NCBI GenBank assembly: GCA_026134025.1 | Contig: JAOQII010000008.1 | Coordinates: 1 to 46,438, forward strand | Direction of reading: 5' to 3' | DNA length: 46,438 bases | Source: Candidatus Syntropharchaeum sp. | Lineage (GTDB): Archaea; Halobacteriota; Syntropharchaeia; Syntropharchaeales; Syntropharchaeaceae | Shown here: positions 7,899 to 16,647 of the stretch, piece after piece | How positions within the stretch are numbered: position 1 is the first letter of the stretch | How the letters are laid out: each line of letters begins with the position of its first letter | The notes under the pieces: generated by a model | Seen by the model: the letters and a program-made list of their open reading frames with translations, nothing else | Database searches by the model: none | Told to the model about the DNA's origin: nothing | Position numbers and translations under genes: made by a program

Positions 7899-8459
7899 GT
7901 GGAAGAACTGATAAAGTACGGGCGTAAGATGGTCGTATCAGGGCTTGTTGACTCACACTTTGGGAATGTCAGCAAGCGCGTCGGGGATCGGATGCTCATA
8001 AGTACAACAGGGAGTATGCTCGATGAACTTGAGGGTGAGATCGTATCTGTCCCGATCGATACAGCAATCCCTGATGAGATGGATATCATAGCATCCAGCG
8101 AGGTGAACCTTCATAGAAGGATCTATGATGAGACCTCAGCGCTCTCGATCCTGCATGGACACTCAAGATATGCGGTCGCACTTTCAATGATCTCTGGGGC
8201 TGGAAGTCTAATCGTGCCGCGCGATTCTGAGAGCCTCTATCTTCTACACGAGATCCCCGTTGTAGGCGGCGGTGTTGGCTCAGATGAACTTGCAGAATCC
8301 GTTGCTTCTGCGTTGAAGGATAATAAAGCCACGATTGCAGAGGGGCACGGAACATTTGCGAGAGGTTCGACCGTGGATGAGGCCTTTGTCGTTCTCTCAT
8401 CGGTCGAACATGCCTGTTGTGTCAAGTATCTTGTGGATATGTGGAAAAATGAACTGTAA
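7899..8459 (+). CDS. Class II aldolase, L-fuculose-phosphate aldolase family
   Basis: The 186-residue protein is a zinc class II aldolase/epimerase-fold enzyme, cleaving phosphorylated sugars to dihydroxyacetone phosphate and an aldehyde such as lactaldehyde. Seen are SHFGNVSKR (phosphate-binding Gly-Asn), the catalytic Glu in SSEVNLHRRIY, zinc ligands in ILHGHSRYAVALS, and the late EGHGTFARG His. The start is GTG 7899, supported by AAAGGAGTGA at 7882-7891, a strong ribosome-binding site that overlaps the AOR stop. In methanogens a homologue (MJ1418) has been linked to lactaldehyde production for coenzyme F420. That role here is inferred only from family and the adjacent aldehyde oxidoreductase. 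Confidence 0.85.
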   Translation: MEELIKYGRKMVVSGLVDSHFGNVSKRVGDRMLISTTGSMLDELEGEIVSVPIDTAIPDEMDIIASSEVNLHRRIYDETSALSILHGHSRYAVALSMISGAGSLIVPRDSESLYLLHEIPVVGGGVGSDELAESVASALKDNKATIAEGHGTFARGSTVDEAFVVLSSVEHACCVKYLVDMWKNEL

Positions 8460-8467
8460 TCTTGAGA

Positions 8468-8962
8468 TCATATCTGAATAATCTCCCCCGTAATCTCATC
8501 TTCTATCGTCAGGATACCGTAGGAGTTGTACTTTGCAAACCGCTTATCGGTTGGTGATCCTGGATTGAAGAAGCGAATACCAGAGCGGAAGTGATTTGCG
8601 GGTGCGTGTGTATGCCCATAAATTATAAGATCGATCTTATCAATATCCCTGAACGCGTTTTGTATCCGCTCTTCAATCCCCTGCGGTGGACCGCTTCCGT
8701 GCATAACGCCTATTTGATGCCCCTGAACCTCAAATATGACTCGTTTTGGAAGTTTTCTTTTGATCTCCTCTGAGTCCATATTTCCAGAAACACCAAGAAC
8801 CTTCTGTTTACCGATTCGCTCCAGACTCTCAAATACGAGGTATTCACAGAAATCCCCACAATGTACGATGAGGTCGACCGTTGAAAGATCTTCAATGACC
8901 TTCCCTGGAAGCCTCTCACGATTCGTATGAAAGTGGGTATCAGAGATCACACCGATTCGCAT
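8468..8962 (-). CDS. YfcE/MJ0936-type metallophosphodiesterase
   Basis: The 164-residue calcineurin-like phosphoesterase has the full metal-binding set: MRIGVISDTHFH (Asp-x-His), HCGDFCEY (GD), GVSGNMDSEE (GN), IGVMHGSG (His) and IYGHTHAPANH (GHTH). Archaeal relatives of this size hydrolyse phosphodiesters in vitro and have broad or unknown physiological substrates. It is transcribed alone on the minus strand, converging with the aldolase (8 bases between stops). A GATATATAG TATA-like element lies near 8992-9000, about 30 bases upstream of its ATG, so a short leader is likely. Confidence 0.88.
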   Translation of the reverse strand: MRIGVISDTHFHTNRERLPGKVIEDLSTVDLIVHCGDFCEYLVFESLERIGKQKVLGVSGNMDSEEIKRKLPKRVIFEVQGHQIGVMHGSGPPQGIEERIQNAFRDIDKIDLIIYGHTHAPANHFRSGIRFFNPGSPTDKRFAKYNSYGILTIEDEITGEIIQI

Positions 8963-9069
8963 AACAACCCCTTAATTTTATCAGGATATCGGGCTATATA
9001 TCTTTCCCCAGATCTTCTTCATAACATGGGATCAGGAAAGTCTTTTTAAGTTGCCACTGCATAAAATTC

Positions 9070-9873
9070 ATGAATAAAGGTACATCGATGAAGATCGCTA
9101 TCACAAGACCGAAAGAGCATCTTGAAGCATCAGTTGAACTTCTAAAGTCAAAGGGGTTCGAGGTTGTAGCTTCCCCAATGATTGGGGTTTCTGTGCGGGA
9201 CGACCCTGGGTTTGAACCATTTTTGAGCCGTGTGATCGATAGGCGATGTGATTTTGTGATTTTTACATCGGTCAATGGTGTTAAGTTCATGCTTGAGAAG
9301 GTCGATGAAGCGAGAAAGCAGGATTTTATATCAGCACTCAACGATCCAGCGATCAAGGTTGTCTCTATGGGTCCTCGAACAAGCGAGGGACTTCTGAGTG
9401 TCGGGATTAACCCGGATATGATGCCAGCAACCTTTACATCATCAGGGCTTCTCGATCTACTCACACCACGGGTTTCTGGAAGGGCTGTTGAGGTCGTGCG
9501 ATCTGATCACGGAAGCAGGGTCCTGATCGATGGACTTAAAAGGGCAGGAGCAGAGGCTCATGAGGTCAGGGTCTATAGCATCATTCGTCCAGTGGGGGAA
9601 GAACAGGATAATCTTGTAAGAGAGGTCATAGATGGCAAGATCGATATTATTACATTCACAAGTGCCCAGACCGTCAGAAACTTCTTCAAGACGGCAGAAG
9701 ATCTGGGTTTGCTCGAGAGGGTGCGTGAGAGGTTGAACGAGATCATCGTTGCTGTGATCGGAGAACCTACAGCCCACACAGTAGAGGATTTTCGTGTTAA
9801 GGTTGATATTATGCCTGAACGTGCATTATTTAAAGATATGGTCGATGAGATTTGTGAGAGGACTAAAATATGA
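9070..9873 (+). CDS. hemD: Uroporphyrinogen-III synthase
   Basis: HemD closes hydroxymethylbilane to uroporphyrinogen III, the precursor of siroheme, heme, cobamides and coenzyme F430. The frame encodes 267 residues. MKIAITRPKEHLEASVELLK at 9088 is a possible internal start and is the usual HemD N-terminus, whereas a TTTTTAAG element 20-28 bases before 9070 favours leaderless initiation there. FVIFTSVNGVKFMLEK, VVSMGPRTSEGLLSVG and DIITFTSAQTVRNFFKTAE are the two repeated HemD folds, with the expected low overall conservation. It overlaps ahbC by 4 bases (ATGA), which ties it to the heme branch. Confidence 0.88.
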   Translation: MNKGTSMKIAITRPKEHLEASVELLKSKGFEVVASPMIGVSVRDDPGFEPFLSRVIDRRCDFVIFTSVNGVKFMLEKVDEARKQDFISALNDPAIKVVSMGPRTSEGLLSVGINPDMMPATFTSSGLLDLLTPRVSGRAVEVVRSDHGSRVLIDGLKRAGAEAHEVRVYSIIRPVGEEQDNLVREVIDGKIDIITFTSAQTVRNFFKTAEDLGLLERVRERLNEIIVAVIGEPTAHTVEDFRVKVDIMPERALFKDMVDEICERTKI

Positions 9874-11057
9874 TCGTATTTTCGAAGATACTGGCAGATA
9901 AGGGGACGGTCTGGGATGCAATGAGGGCGCGTGAGATTGCAGCGTGTGAGGTGCCTGATGATCTTATACGCTTCTCATCAGAGAATACACCTGTTGTCAT
10001 GTGGAATATAACCCGTGCGTGCAATTTGAAGTGTAAGCACTGCTACCTCGATGCACAGCCTGGCCCACATCCGGATGAGCTTACCGAGGAAGAGGGAAAG
10101 AAGCTGATCGATGAGTTTGTGGATATGGGAATTCCTGTGGCGATAGTGACAGGCGGAGAGCCACTGATGAGCAAGAACTTCCTACCTTATGCACAGTATG
10201 CGAAGGAGAAAGGCTTAAGGATGGTTGTATCCACAAACGGAACAGTTATAACGCCTGAACTTGCACGCAAGATGAAGGATGCCGATATTCTGTACGTGGG
10301 TGTGAGCCTTGATTCCGCAGACCCAGCGTTACATGATGCCTTCAGAGGGGTTGAGGGTGCATGGAAGCGGTCGATTGAGGGTATAAAAAATGCGATGGAT
10401 GCAGGGCTAAAAACAGGGTTGCGAATTACGATAAGCAAGGATAACTGGAAGGAGGTACCAGCGCTCCTCGATCTCGCAGTTGAGATGGGAGTTCCAAGGT
10501 TCTGCATGTACCATCTCGTTCCAACAGGCAGAGGGTGTGAGATCGCAGACTGGGATATTACACCACAGGAGCGGATCAAAGTTCTCGAATACCTGTATAA
10601 TAAAGCGATCGAACTTCAGGACAGAGAGATCGAGATCCTGACGACCGATTCACCGATGGATGGCGTTTATATCCTGGAACGGCTGAAGAAAGAAGATCCT
10701 GAGCGATTTGAGCTTGCAAGAAAGCTGATGGCGGTCTCTGGAGGGTGTTCAATCGGCAGGAAAGTTGCAAACATCGATCATCTTGGAAACGTCAGCCCAT
10801 GTCATTTCACACCACACCAGCGCCTTGGAAATGTAAAGGAGAAGAGCTTCAGGGATATCTGGATAGATCATCCCTGTGATGCCCTCATACAGCTTAGAAA
10901 TATGAAAGAACTCCTGAAAGGTGGATGTGGGATCTGTGAGTACAAGGATGTCTGTGGGGGATGCAGGCAAAAAGCTTATTTCTACAGAGGCGATCTCTTT
11001 GAGGAGGATCCGACATGCATCTATGATCCCGAGATAGGTAAACTCAAAGAGGAGTAG
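9870..11057 (+). CDS. ahbC: Radical SAM 12,18-didecarboxysiroheme deacetylase AhbC-like
   Basis: AhbC removes two acetate side chains from didecarboxysiroheme to give iron-coproporphyrin III. The 395-residue protein has an N-terminal extension of about 40 residues, then VVMWNITRACNLKCKHCYLD with cluster ligands Cys51, Cys55 and Cys58, TGGEPLMS, and a C-terminal SPASM-type region with GGCSIGRKV, SPCHFTPHQRLGN and GGCGICEYKDVCGGC. The NirJ/AhbC-like N-terminal segment and adjacency to hemD support AhbC over AhbD. Together with ahbD at 1431-2459 this supplies two of the specific steps of siroheme-to-heme conversion. ahbA/B are not in the window. Another SPASM activity is the main alternative. 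Confidence 0.75.
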   Translation: MIVFSKILADKGTVWDAMRAREIAACEVPDDLIRFSSENTPVVMWNITRACNLKCKHCYLDAQPGPHPDELTEEEGKKLIDEFVDMGIPVAIVTGGEPLMSKNFLPYAQYAKEKGLRMVVSTNGTVITPELARKMKDADILYVGVSLDSADPALHDAFRGVEGAWKRSIEGIKNAMDAGLKTGLRITISKDNWKEVPALLDLAVEMGVPRFCMYHLVPTGRGCEIADWDITPQERIKVLEYLYNKAIELQDREIEILTTDSPMDGVYILERLKKEDPERFELARKLMAVSGGCSIGRKVANIDHLGNVSPCHFTPHQRLGNVKEKSFRDIWIDHPCDALIQLRNMKELLKGGCGICEYKDVCGGCRQKAYFYRGDLFEEDPTCIYDPEIGKLKEE

Positions 11058-11062
11058 CTTTA

Positions 11063-12184
11063 ATGAAGCTTTCAAGTCGAATTTCAGGTGTTTCTGAGTC
11101 TGCAACGATAAAGCTGATCGATATCTCAAACAGGCTGAAGAGAGAGGGCAAGAATGTTATCAACTTCAGCTTCGGTGAGCCTGACTTTGATACCCCGCAA
11201 CATATCGTTGAAGCGGCAAAGCGTGCGATGGATGCAGGGTTTACGCATTATCTGCCAAGTGGAGGGCTTCCTGAGCTTCGGGTGGCAGTTGCGGATAAGC
11301 TCAGGGTTGAGAACAAACTTGACGTTTCGCCCGATAATGTTGTGATAACACCAGGTGCAAAGTATGCGATCTATGCTGTATTGAGTTCGCTGATCGAGGA
11401 TGGTGATGAGGTCATTCTCTTCGATCCGTCCTGGGTCACGTATGAGGCATGCGTCAAGCTTGCAGGTGGAAAGGTCATCTGGAGTACTTTCAACGGAATC
11501 TCTGAGGCTATAACGCCAAAAACCCGGCTCATTATCATAAACTCACCGAACAATCCTGCGGGTTATGTCCTTGGCAGGAAAGAACTTTGTGAGATCGCAG
11601 ATCTTGCAATAGACCATGATATAAGCGTCATCTCAGATGAGATCTATGAGAAGATGGTATATGGTAGCAAACATCTCAGCATTGGATCGTTTGATGGGAT
11701 GAATGAACGGACGATAACGATCAACGGCTTCTCAAAGACCTATGCGATGACAGGCTGGAGGGTGGGGTACTTATCAGCACCAGAAGAGGTTGCACGTGCC
11801 GTAAAGCGGCTTCAACAACACTCGACTACCTGTGCAACATCTTTTGCCCAGTATGGGGCGCTTGAGGCGGTTCGTGGTGATCAGAGTTGTGTCGTGGAGA
11901 TGGTCAATCGATTCAGGGAGCGGCGGGATCTCATCGTCTCAGGTCTCAATGATATCGGTATAGACTGCCAGATGCCTGACGGTGCTTTCTATGTCTTTGC
12001 TGATGTTGCTGCCTGTGGTGGTGGCGATAAAGTAACTGAGGAGCTTCTCAAGAAGGCGTATGTTATTGTAACCCCTGGCGGATCGTTTGGTCCAGGTAGT
12101 GGTTCCTGTATCAGGATCTCGTATGCAACCTCGATGGATCAGATACGGGCTGGGCTTGAGGGTATCAAGACGTGTCTGGCATAA
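11063..12184 (+). CDS. Class I/II pyridoxal-phosphate aminotransferase (aspartate aminotransferase family)
   Basis: The 373-residue fold-type I aminotransferase has FSFGEPDFDTPQHIVEAAK near the N-terminus, YLPSGGLPELRVAVADKL, the Asn-Pro motif in INSPNNPAGYVLG, ISDEIYEKMVYG, and the PLP lysine in NGFSKTYAMTGWRVGYLSAP. The Arg of CIRISYA near the C-terminus binds the substrate carboxylate. Typical archaeal homologues are annotated as aspartate or broad-specificity aminotransferases, and specificity cannot be read here. The ATG lies 5 bases after ahbC and the end overlaps the P-type ATPase by 13 bases, so it belongs to the hemD operon although no heme function is implied. Confidence 0.88.
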   Translation: MKLSSRISGVSESATIKLIDISNRLKREGKNVINFSFGEPDFDTPQHIVEAAKRAMDAGFTHYLPSGGLPELRVAVADKLRVENKLDVSPDNVVITPGAKYAIYAVLSSLIEDGDEVILFDPSWVTYEACVKLAGGKVIWSTFNGISEAITPKTRLIIINSPNNPAGYVLGRKELCEIADLAIDHDISVISDEIYEKMVYGSKHLSIGSFDGMNERTITINGFSKTYAMTGWRVGYLSAPEEVARAVKRLQQHSTTCATSFAQYGALEAVRGDQSCVVEMVNRFRERRDLIVSGLNDIGIDCQMPDGAFYVFADVAACGGGDKVTEELLKKAYVIVTPGGSFGPGSGSCIRISYATSMDQIRAGLEGIKTCLA

Positions 12185-14715
12185 CGCAGCTTGAGGCGGA
12201 ACGAAGACTTGAGGAGTACGGAAGAAACGAGATTGAGAAAGAGAAGAAGAGATCACGACTTTTAATATTTCTATCGCAGTTTAAAAGCTTTTTAATCCTT
12301 ATTTTAATTGCTGCTGCGATTATATCAGCCTTTGTAACAAAAGAGATGACAGATGCGATTGTAATACTCTTAATCGTCATATTTTCAGGTGTGCTTGGAT
12401 ATGTCCAGGAGTATCGTGCAGAGGAGGCTATAAGGGCGCTTAAAAAAATGGCGGCGCCCAGGGCGATTGTTGTAAGGGATGGAACAAAAGTCGAGATCGA
12501 TTCAGCCCTTGTTGTGCCAGGAGATCTTCTCATTTTCGATGCGGGCTCCAGGGTCGCAGCAGATGCTCGCCTGATAGGTGCTTTTGAGTTGAAACTCGAT
12601 GAATCACCGCTGACAGGAGAGTCTGAGTCTGTATCAAAGAAGAGCGGTGATATGGTCTTTATGGGTACAACCGTGCTTTATGGCAGGGGAGAGGGAATTG
12701 TCACGAGAACCGGTATGCGTACCGAGTTCGGGAAGATTGCAGGTGCGCTTCAGGAAATCGAGGATGAAGAGACACCACTCCAGCATGAGATAGATAAACT
12801 TGGGAAATGGCTCGGTCTTCTCACAATCATCGTATGTACCGTTGTTGCACTCGTGGGGCTTCTTCGGGGTGTTCCTGCGATCGAGATCTTTATGCTCGGT
12901 GTTGCACTCGCTGTTGCAGCAGTTCCTGAAGCACTTCCGGCAGTCATCACGATCGCACTCGCGATAGGGGTTCGGAGGATGGCATCAAGAAATGCACTTG
13001 TGAGAAGGCTCATGAGTGTTGAGACGCTCGGCTCGACATCGGTTATATGTTCGGATAAGACTGGGACGCTCACCAGGGGTGAGATGACGGTTAAAAGAAT
13101 TTACATCGATAATCGAATGATCGAGGTAACAGGTGTGGGTTATGAACCTGAAGGCGCTTTTCTCGTGGATGGTGAGCCGATTGAGACCGACGATCCCGAC
13201 CTTAACCTCCTCTTTAGGGCGGCTTTGCTCTGCAACGACGCGCATCTTGTATATTCTGAGGGAAGCTGGACGGTTCTTGGTGATCCGACCGAGGGTGCGC
13301 TTCTTGTCCTTGCAGAAAAAGGCGGTCTTCCGAGCGAAGTATTGGAGAGGGAAGCCCAGCGCATCGATGAGATCCCATTCTCTTCAGAGCGAAAGATGAT
13401 GACAACGATTCACAAAAGTGGGGAGGAAACCTATGCCTATTCAAAAGGCGCTCCTGAGGTGATACTCTCATGTTGCAATCTGGATGATCGTGAAAAAAAG
13501 GATATCCTTTCAATCTCAGCGAAAATGGCAGGGGATGCACTGCGTCTGCTTGCGTTTTCATATAAAAAAGTGGAAAGCGGTGATTCTAATTTAGAGAATA
13601 ATATGGTATTCCTGGGCCTCGTTGGGATGATAGATCCACCAAGAGAGGAGGTCAGGGAAGCGATTGCAACCTGCAAGGCTGCTGGTATAAAGACCGTCAT
13701 GATTACAGGTGACCATGCCCTTACAGCGACAGCTATTGCAGGAGAGCTTGGGATACTTGAGAAGGGCAGCGTGGTTACAGGGGATGAACTTGATGCAATG
13801 GATGATGATGAGCTTGCAAGAATCGTCGAGGAGGTTAAAGTTTATGCAAGGGTCTCACCGTTTCATAAGATCAAGGTAATTGATGCACTGAAGAAAAAGG
13901 GGAATATCATCGCGATGACAGGGGATGGTGTCAATGATGCACCCGCACTCAAGAAAGCTGATATCGGGATCGCGATGGGGATAACAGGGACGGATGTCAG
14001 TAAGGAGGCGTCTGATATTATTCTCACCGATGATAACTTCAGTTCGATCGTTGCTGCGGTCGAGGAGGGGAGAACGATCTTCAGAAATATAAAGAGCTTC
14101 CTCACCTACGGGCTATCCTGCCATATCGGCGAGATCCTCCTTGTCCTCTTCGCATTCCTATTCTTTGAAGATACGATTGCAGAGAAGGGTTTTCCACTGC
14201 TCGCGGTCCAGATACTCTGGATAAACCTCTTGACCGATGGTCTCCCACCGATAGCACTATCTGCAGAGCGTCCGGGTCCGGGTATCATGAAAGAACCTCC
14301 AAGAAGGAAAGGTGATGGTATATTCACAAAGCGAGTGCTCTTTTATGGGGTGGTGATAGGACTGCTTGTTGCACTCCAGGGATCACTCATATTCCATATC
14401 GCAGACGCAACAAAGGCTCAGACGATGGTTTTTACAACGATTGTGATATCTGAGATGTTCAACGCCTTTAGCTGGCGGTCTGATAAGGAGTCGATCTTCA
14501 AACTTGGTCTTCTGACGAATAAACCGCTGATACTCGCCGTCTCAAGCACGATCATCCTCCAGCTTATTGTGATATACCTCCCGTTCCTGCAGGGTGCGTT
14601 TCATACGGTGGGACCTGGTCTGGGTGATTGGGTGTTGATGATCTTGGTTGGATTATCCACGTTTGTTGTGGTTGAGGGGATGAAGCGGGTGGAGGCATGG
14701 TGGATTCTGAAATAG
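12172..14715 (+). CDS. P-type cation-transporting ATPase, calcium-type (P2A-like)
   Basis: The 847-residue membrane pump is of the SERCA/PMR1 type. In order it shows an N-terminal cation-ATPase domain (ITQLEAERRLEEYGRNEI), two helices, an actuator domain with DESPLTGESESV, helices with VAAVPEALPAVITIALA (M4), the phosphorylation site CSDKTGTLTRGEMTV (Asp295), a nucleotide-binding domain, and MTGDGVNDAPALKKADIG. The M6 block WINLLTDGLPPIALS carries Asn and Asp like Ca2+ ATPases. The start is GTG 12172 inside the aminotransferase end. M4 has PEALP rather than PEGLP, so the exact ion (Ca2+, Mn2+ or other) is uncertain. DUF2119 overlaps its end. Confidence 0.93.
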   Translation: MSGITQLEAERRLEEYGRNEIEKEKKRSRLLIFLSQFKSFLILILIAAAIISAFVTKEMTDAIVILLIVIFSGVLGYVQEYRAEEAIRALKKMAAPRAIVVRDGTKVEIDSALVVPGDLLIFDAGSRVAADARLIGAFELKLDESPLTGESESVSKKSGDMVFMGTTVLYGRGEGIVTRTGMRTEFGKIAGALQEIEDEETPLQHEIDKLGKWLGLLTIIVCTVVALVGLLRGVPAIEIFMLGVALAVAAVPEALPAVITIALAIGVRRMASRNALVRRLMSVETLGSTSVICSDKTGTLTRGEMTVKRIYIDNRMIEVTGVGYEPEGAFLVDGEPIETDDPDLNLLFRAALLCNDAHLVYSEGSWTVLGDPTEGALLVLAEKGGLPSEVLEREAQRIDEIPFSSERKMMTTIHKSGEETYAYSKGAPEVILSCCNLDDREKKDILSISAKMAGDALRLLAFSYKKVESGDSNLENNMVFLGLVGMIDPPREEVREAIATCKAAGIKTVMITGDHALTATAIAGELGILEKGSVVTGDELDAMDDDELARIVEEVKVYARVSPFHKIKVIDALKKKGNIIAMTGDGVNDAPALKKADIGIAMGITGTDVSKEASDIILTDDNFSSIVAAVEEGRTIFRNIKSFLTYGLSCHIGEILLVLFAFLFFEDTIAEKGFPLLAVQILWINLLTDGLPPIALSAERPGPGIMKEPPRRKGDGIFTKRVLFYGVVIGLLVALQGSLIFHIADATKAQTMVFTTIVISEMFNAFSWRSDKESIFKLGLLTNKPLILAVSSTIILQLIVIYLPFLQGAFHTVGPGLGDWVLMILVGLSTFVVVEGMKRVEAWWILK

Positions 14716-15335
14716 ACCTGTACCAGTTAAGTTCATCTCACAAAGGGCCAACAAAACTCCTTGTAGGCGGTCTGCACGGAAGGGAGGCAACACATACCGC
14801 GCCAATTCTTGAAGAGCTGATAAATACGTCTGAAAAGCGAACGTGCACTGGGGTTTCAATAATTGTCCCAAGTCTTGTTAAGAATAGCAAATATCTCCAT
14901 GTTATATCGCAGGACTACTATCAGACCAGAGAGGGGATGAGATTAATCACTCTTATCGAAAACTACAGGCCTTCTTTCTATCTTGAACTTCACGCGTATA
15001 GAAAAAGTTCTTATTCAGGGTTGACTGACCCTCAACGAGAGAGAAGAGTGGGAGTTCCTCCTTTTATTGATCTAGAAGAGGGGATTCTCCTGGGCTCTAT
15101 CGCACCGATATTGATGAGCAGGTTTGGTGAGAACGATCTCTGTATAACGATAGAGGTTCCCAGCTGGAAGAGCGAGAAGGTTAAGGATGAGATTTTAGAG
15201 ATTTTGAAGCTTCTTTTGAAGAAAAAAACGAGAGATGATGTGGCAGACGAGCTCAGATTGAAGTATCCTTCACAGATAAGAAAAGCTGAGGAGCTGTTCA
15301 AGGCGTATTATCGTGACAGGCTGAAGTTATTTTGA
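14697..15335 (+). CDS. DUF2119 protein, putative small zinc hydrolase
   Basis: The 212-residue protein resembles the DUF2119 family known mainly from methanogens and relatives. LLVGGLHGREATHTAPILEE has His27-x2-Glu30, LELHAYRKSS has His99 and TIEVPSWKSE has Glu153. This His-x-x-Glu, His, Glu spacing is like that of M14/aspartoacylase metallohydrolases, so a zinc hydrolase is my inference from motifs. There is no signal peptide or membrane segment. The start overlaps the ATPase end by 19 bases, ending the hemD operon, and its 3' end overlaps the convergent MFS gene by 28 bases. The substrate is unknown. Confidence 0.75.
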   Translation: MVDSEIDLYQLSSSHKGPTKLLVGGLHGREATHTAPILEELINTSEKRTCTGVSIIVPSLVKNSKYLHVISQDYYQTREGMRLITLIENYRPSFYLELHAYRKSSYSGLTDPQRERRVGVPPFIDLEEGILLGSIAPILMSRFGENDLCITIEVPSWKSEKVKDEILEILKLLLKKKTRDDVADELRLKYPSQIRKAEELFKAYYRDRLKLF

Positions 15336-16471
15336 GGGTGCTTGCGAACCATTGTTCCGATTAAGATATTCATGAAGACCAGGACGATACAGCAAACAAA
15401 GATCCCATCAATCCCGAATCTGAGATAGACCGGTAGCGTTGCAAGCGGTGCCAGCCCATATCCGAGAAAACGGAAGCTGTTGTATATGGAGGAGGCAGCA
15501 CCTCTTGATCCTGGTACGCACTCAACAACCATCGTATTGAGCGAGGTGAAGACCGTTGTGCTTCCAGCACCCATGATCGCGATCGGAATGAAGAAAGATG
15601 TATAGGAGTTTACAGGCAGAAATATCAAAAATGAAGCGAGCATGATCATCAATCCAGTGAGCAACGTCTTTTTTCTCCCGATAAAATCTGTAAGATAACC
15701 TGCGACCGGCGCTGTAACAATCCCGAGAAATCCAAATGTGGAGAGGAGAATGCCTATCTTATCCTCACTCACAGAGACCTTCAGCGTATCAGAGAGGAAC
15801 GTCATCGTTGCGATATTCCCGAAGAAGACGAGGGTTCCGATCACAGAGAGAAGAAGAAACTCTCTTCTCCCTATCACCGCTCTTATTCTCTCTGTCAGAT
15901 CCCTCAACTCACCATCGGTACCAGATTCATCGAGATATATGAGATAGGAGGATCCGAGAAGTCCTGAGAAGATGAATAACATCACAAAAACGAGCCTCCA
16001 GTCGATCATAGCAAGAAACCCACCAGCCAGTGGACCCAGTGCGATACCAGCTGTTGTCGATGCACCATATCCCCCCATTATCCTTCCCCTCTCACTGTAG
16101 GGAAAGATATCACCGATCATGGCCATGACAGTCGGGGATATGAACGCACTTCCAAGCCCCTGCAGCGCCCTTGCTGTGAGAAAGAACCAGATACGATCTG
16201 AAGAGGCGCAGAATAGCGATGCAATGGAGAATGTAAATAACCCGAAGAGGATTGTACGCCTTCTCCCATAGATATCCGAGAGTGCACCTGAGAATATCTG
16301 AAAGAATGCAAATGGAATCATGTAAAGCGTGATGGATGCTGCTATAAAGGAGATATCCACATTGAAGAACCTCTCAAGTGACGGGATCAGGGCAAGTACG
16401 GTATTCCCCCCAAAAGGCCCGAGAAATACCGAAAAATATAGTAGAATTAAGAGATACTTTCTTGATCTCAT
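15308..16471 (-). CDS. Major facilitator superfamily exporter (DHA1-like)
   Basis: The 387-residue integral membrane protein has about 12 hydrophobic segments. MFS signatures are visible: FSGALSDIYGRRRTILFG between helices 2 and 3, RALQGLGSAFISPTVMAM (motif B), and GIALGPLAGGFLAMIDWR (motif C, the antiporter signature). GYLTDFIGRKKTLLTG is the second-half repeat of the loop motif. Motif C suggests drug:H+ antiport rather than nutrient uptake. It is divergent from a PadR-type repressor gene, a common arrangement for inducible efflux pumps. The substrate is unknown. Confidence 0.88.
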   Translation of the reverse strand: MRSRKYLLILLYFSVFLGPFGGNTVLALIPSLERFFNVDISFIAASITLYMIPFAFFQIFSGALSDIYGRRRTILFGLFTFSIASLFCASSDRIWFFLTARALQGLGSAFISPTVMAMIGDIFPYSERGRIMGGYGASTTAGIALGPLAGGFLAMIDWRLVFVMLFIFSGLLGSSYLIYLDESGTDGELRDLTERIRAVIGRREFLLLSVIGTLVFFGNIATMTFLSDTLKVSVSEDKIGILLSTFGFLGIVTAPVAGYLTDFIGRKKTLLTGLMIMLASFLIFLPVNSYTSFFIPIAIMGAGSTTVFTSLNTMVVECVPGSRGAASSIYNSFRFLGYGLAPLATLPVYLRFGIDGIFVCCIVLVFMNILIGTMVRKHPQNNFSLSR

Positions 16472-16551
16472 TCATCTTCTCGATCTCATCCTCTCAGTGA
16501 GCCTCTCAAACTCCTCAGACACGAGCCCTGCAACAGATTGCCGTTTCCATC

Positions 16552-16568
16552 ACCTCTAAAAAAGAGGT
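16552..16568. promoter_or_regulatory. Inverted repeat between the MFS gene and padR, candidate operator
   Basis: ACCTCT and AGAGGT are exact inverted copies separated by AAAAA. They lie in the 176-base divergent region, 81 bases before the MFS ATG. A GATATAAAAT element at 16581-16590 could serve as a TATA box for either strand, and for the MFS gene it would put the transcription start close to the repeat. It does not match the ATGT-N8-ACAT operator known for bacterial PadR, so binding is a guess. Confidence 0.4.
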
Positions 16569-16647
16569 ATGTCGGAACAAGATATAAAATTAACGGCGGC
16601 ATAAATTTGAAAAACAAAATAGTAAGAGTAATCAAGAGGGAACAATC

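Noticed and set aside
8994-9464. 156-codon minus-strand ORF opposite hemD
   Set aside because: Antisense to hemD and without recognisable motifs; the hemD frame has the family blocks.
16472-16560. Short GTG frame ending SEEFERLTERMRSRR directly before the MFS start
   Set aside because: Only about 17 codons, no convincing ribosome-binding site and no family; it could be a leader peptide but evidence is too thin to annotate.
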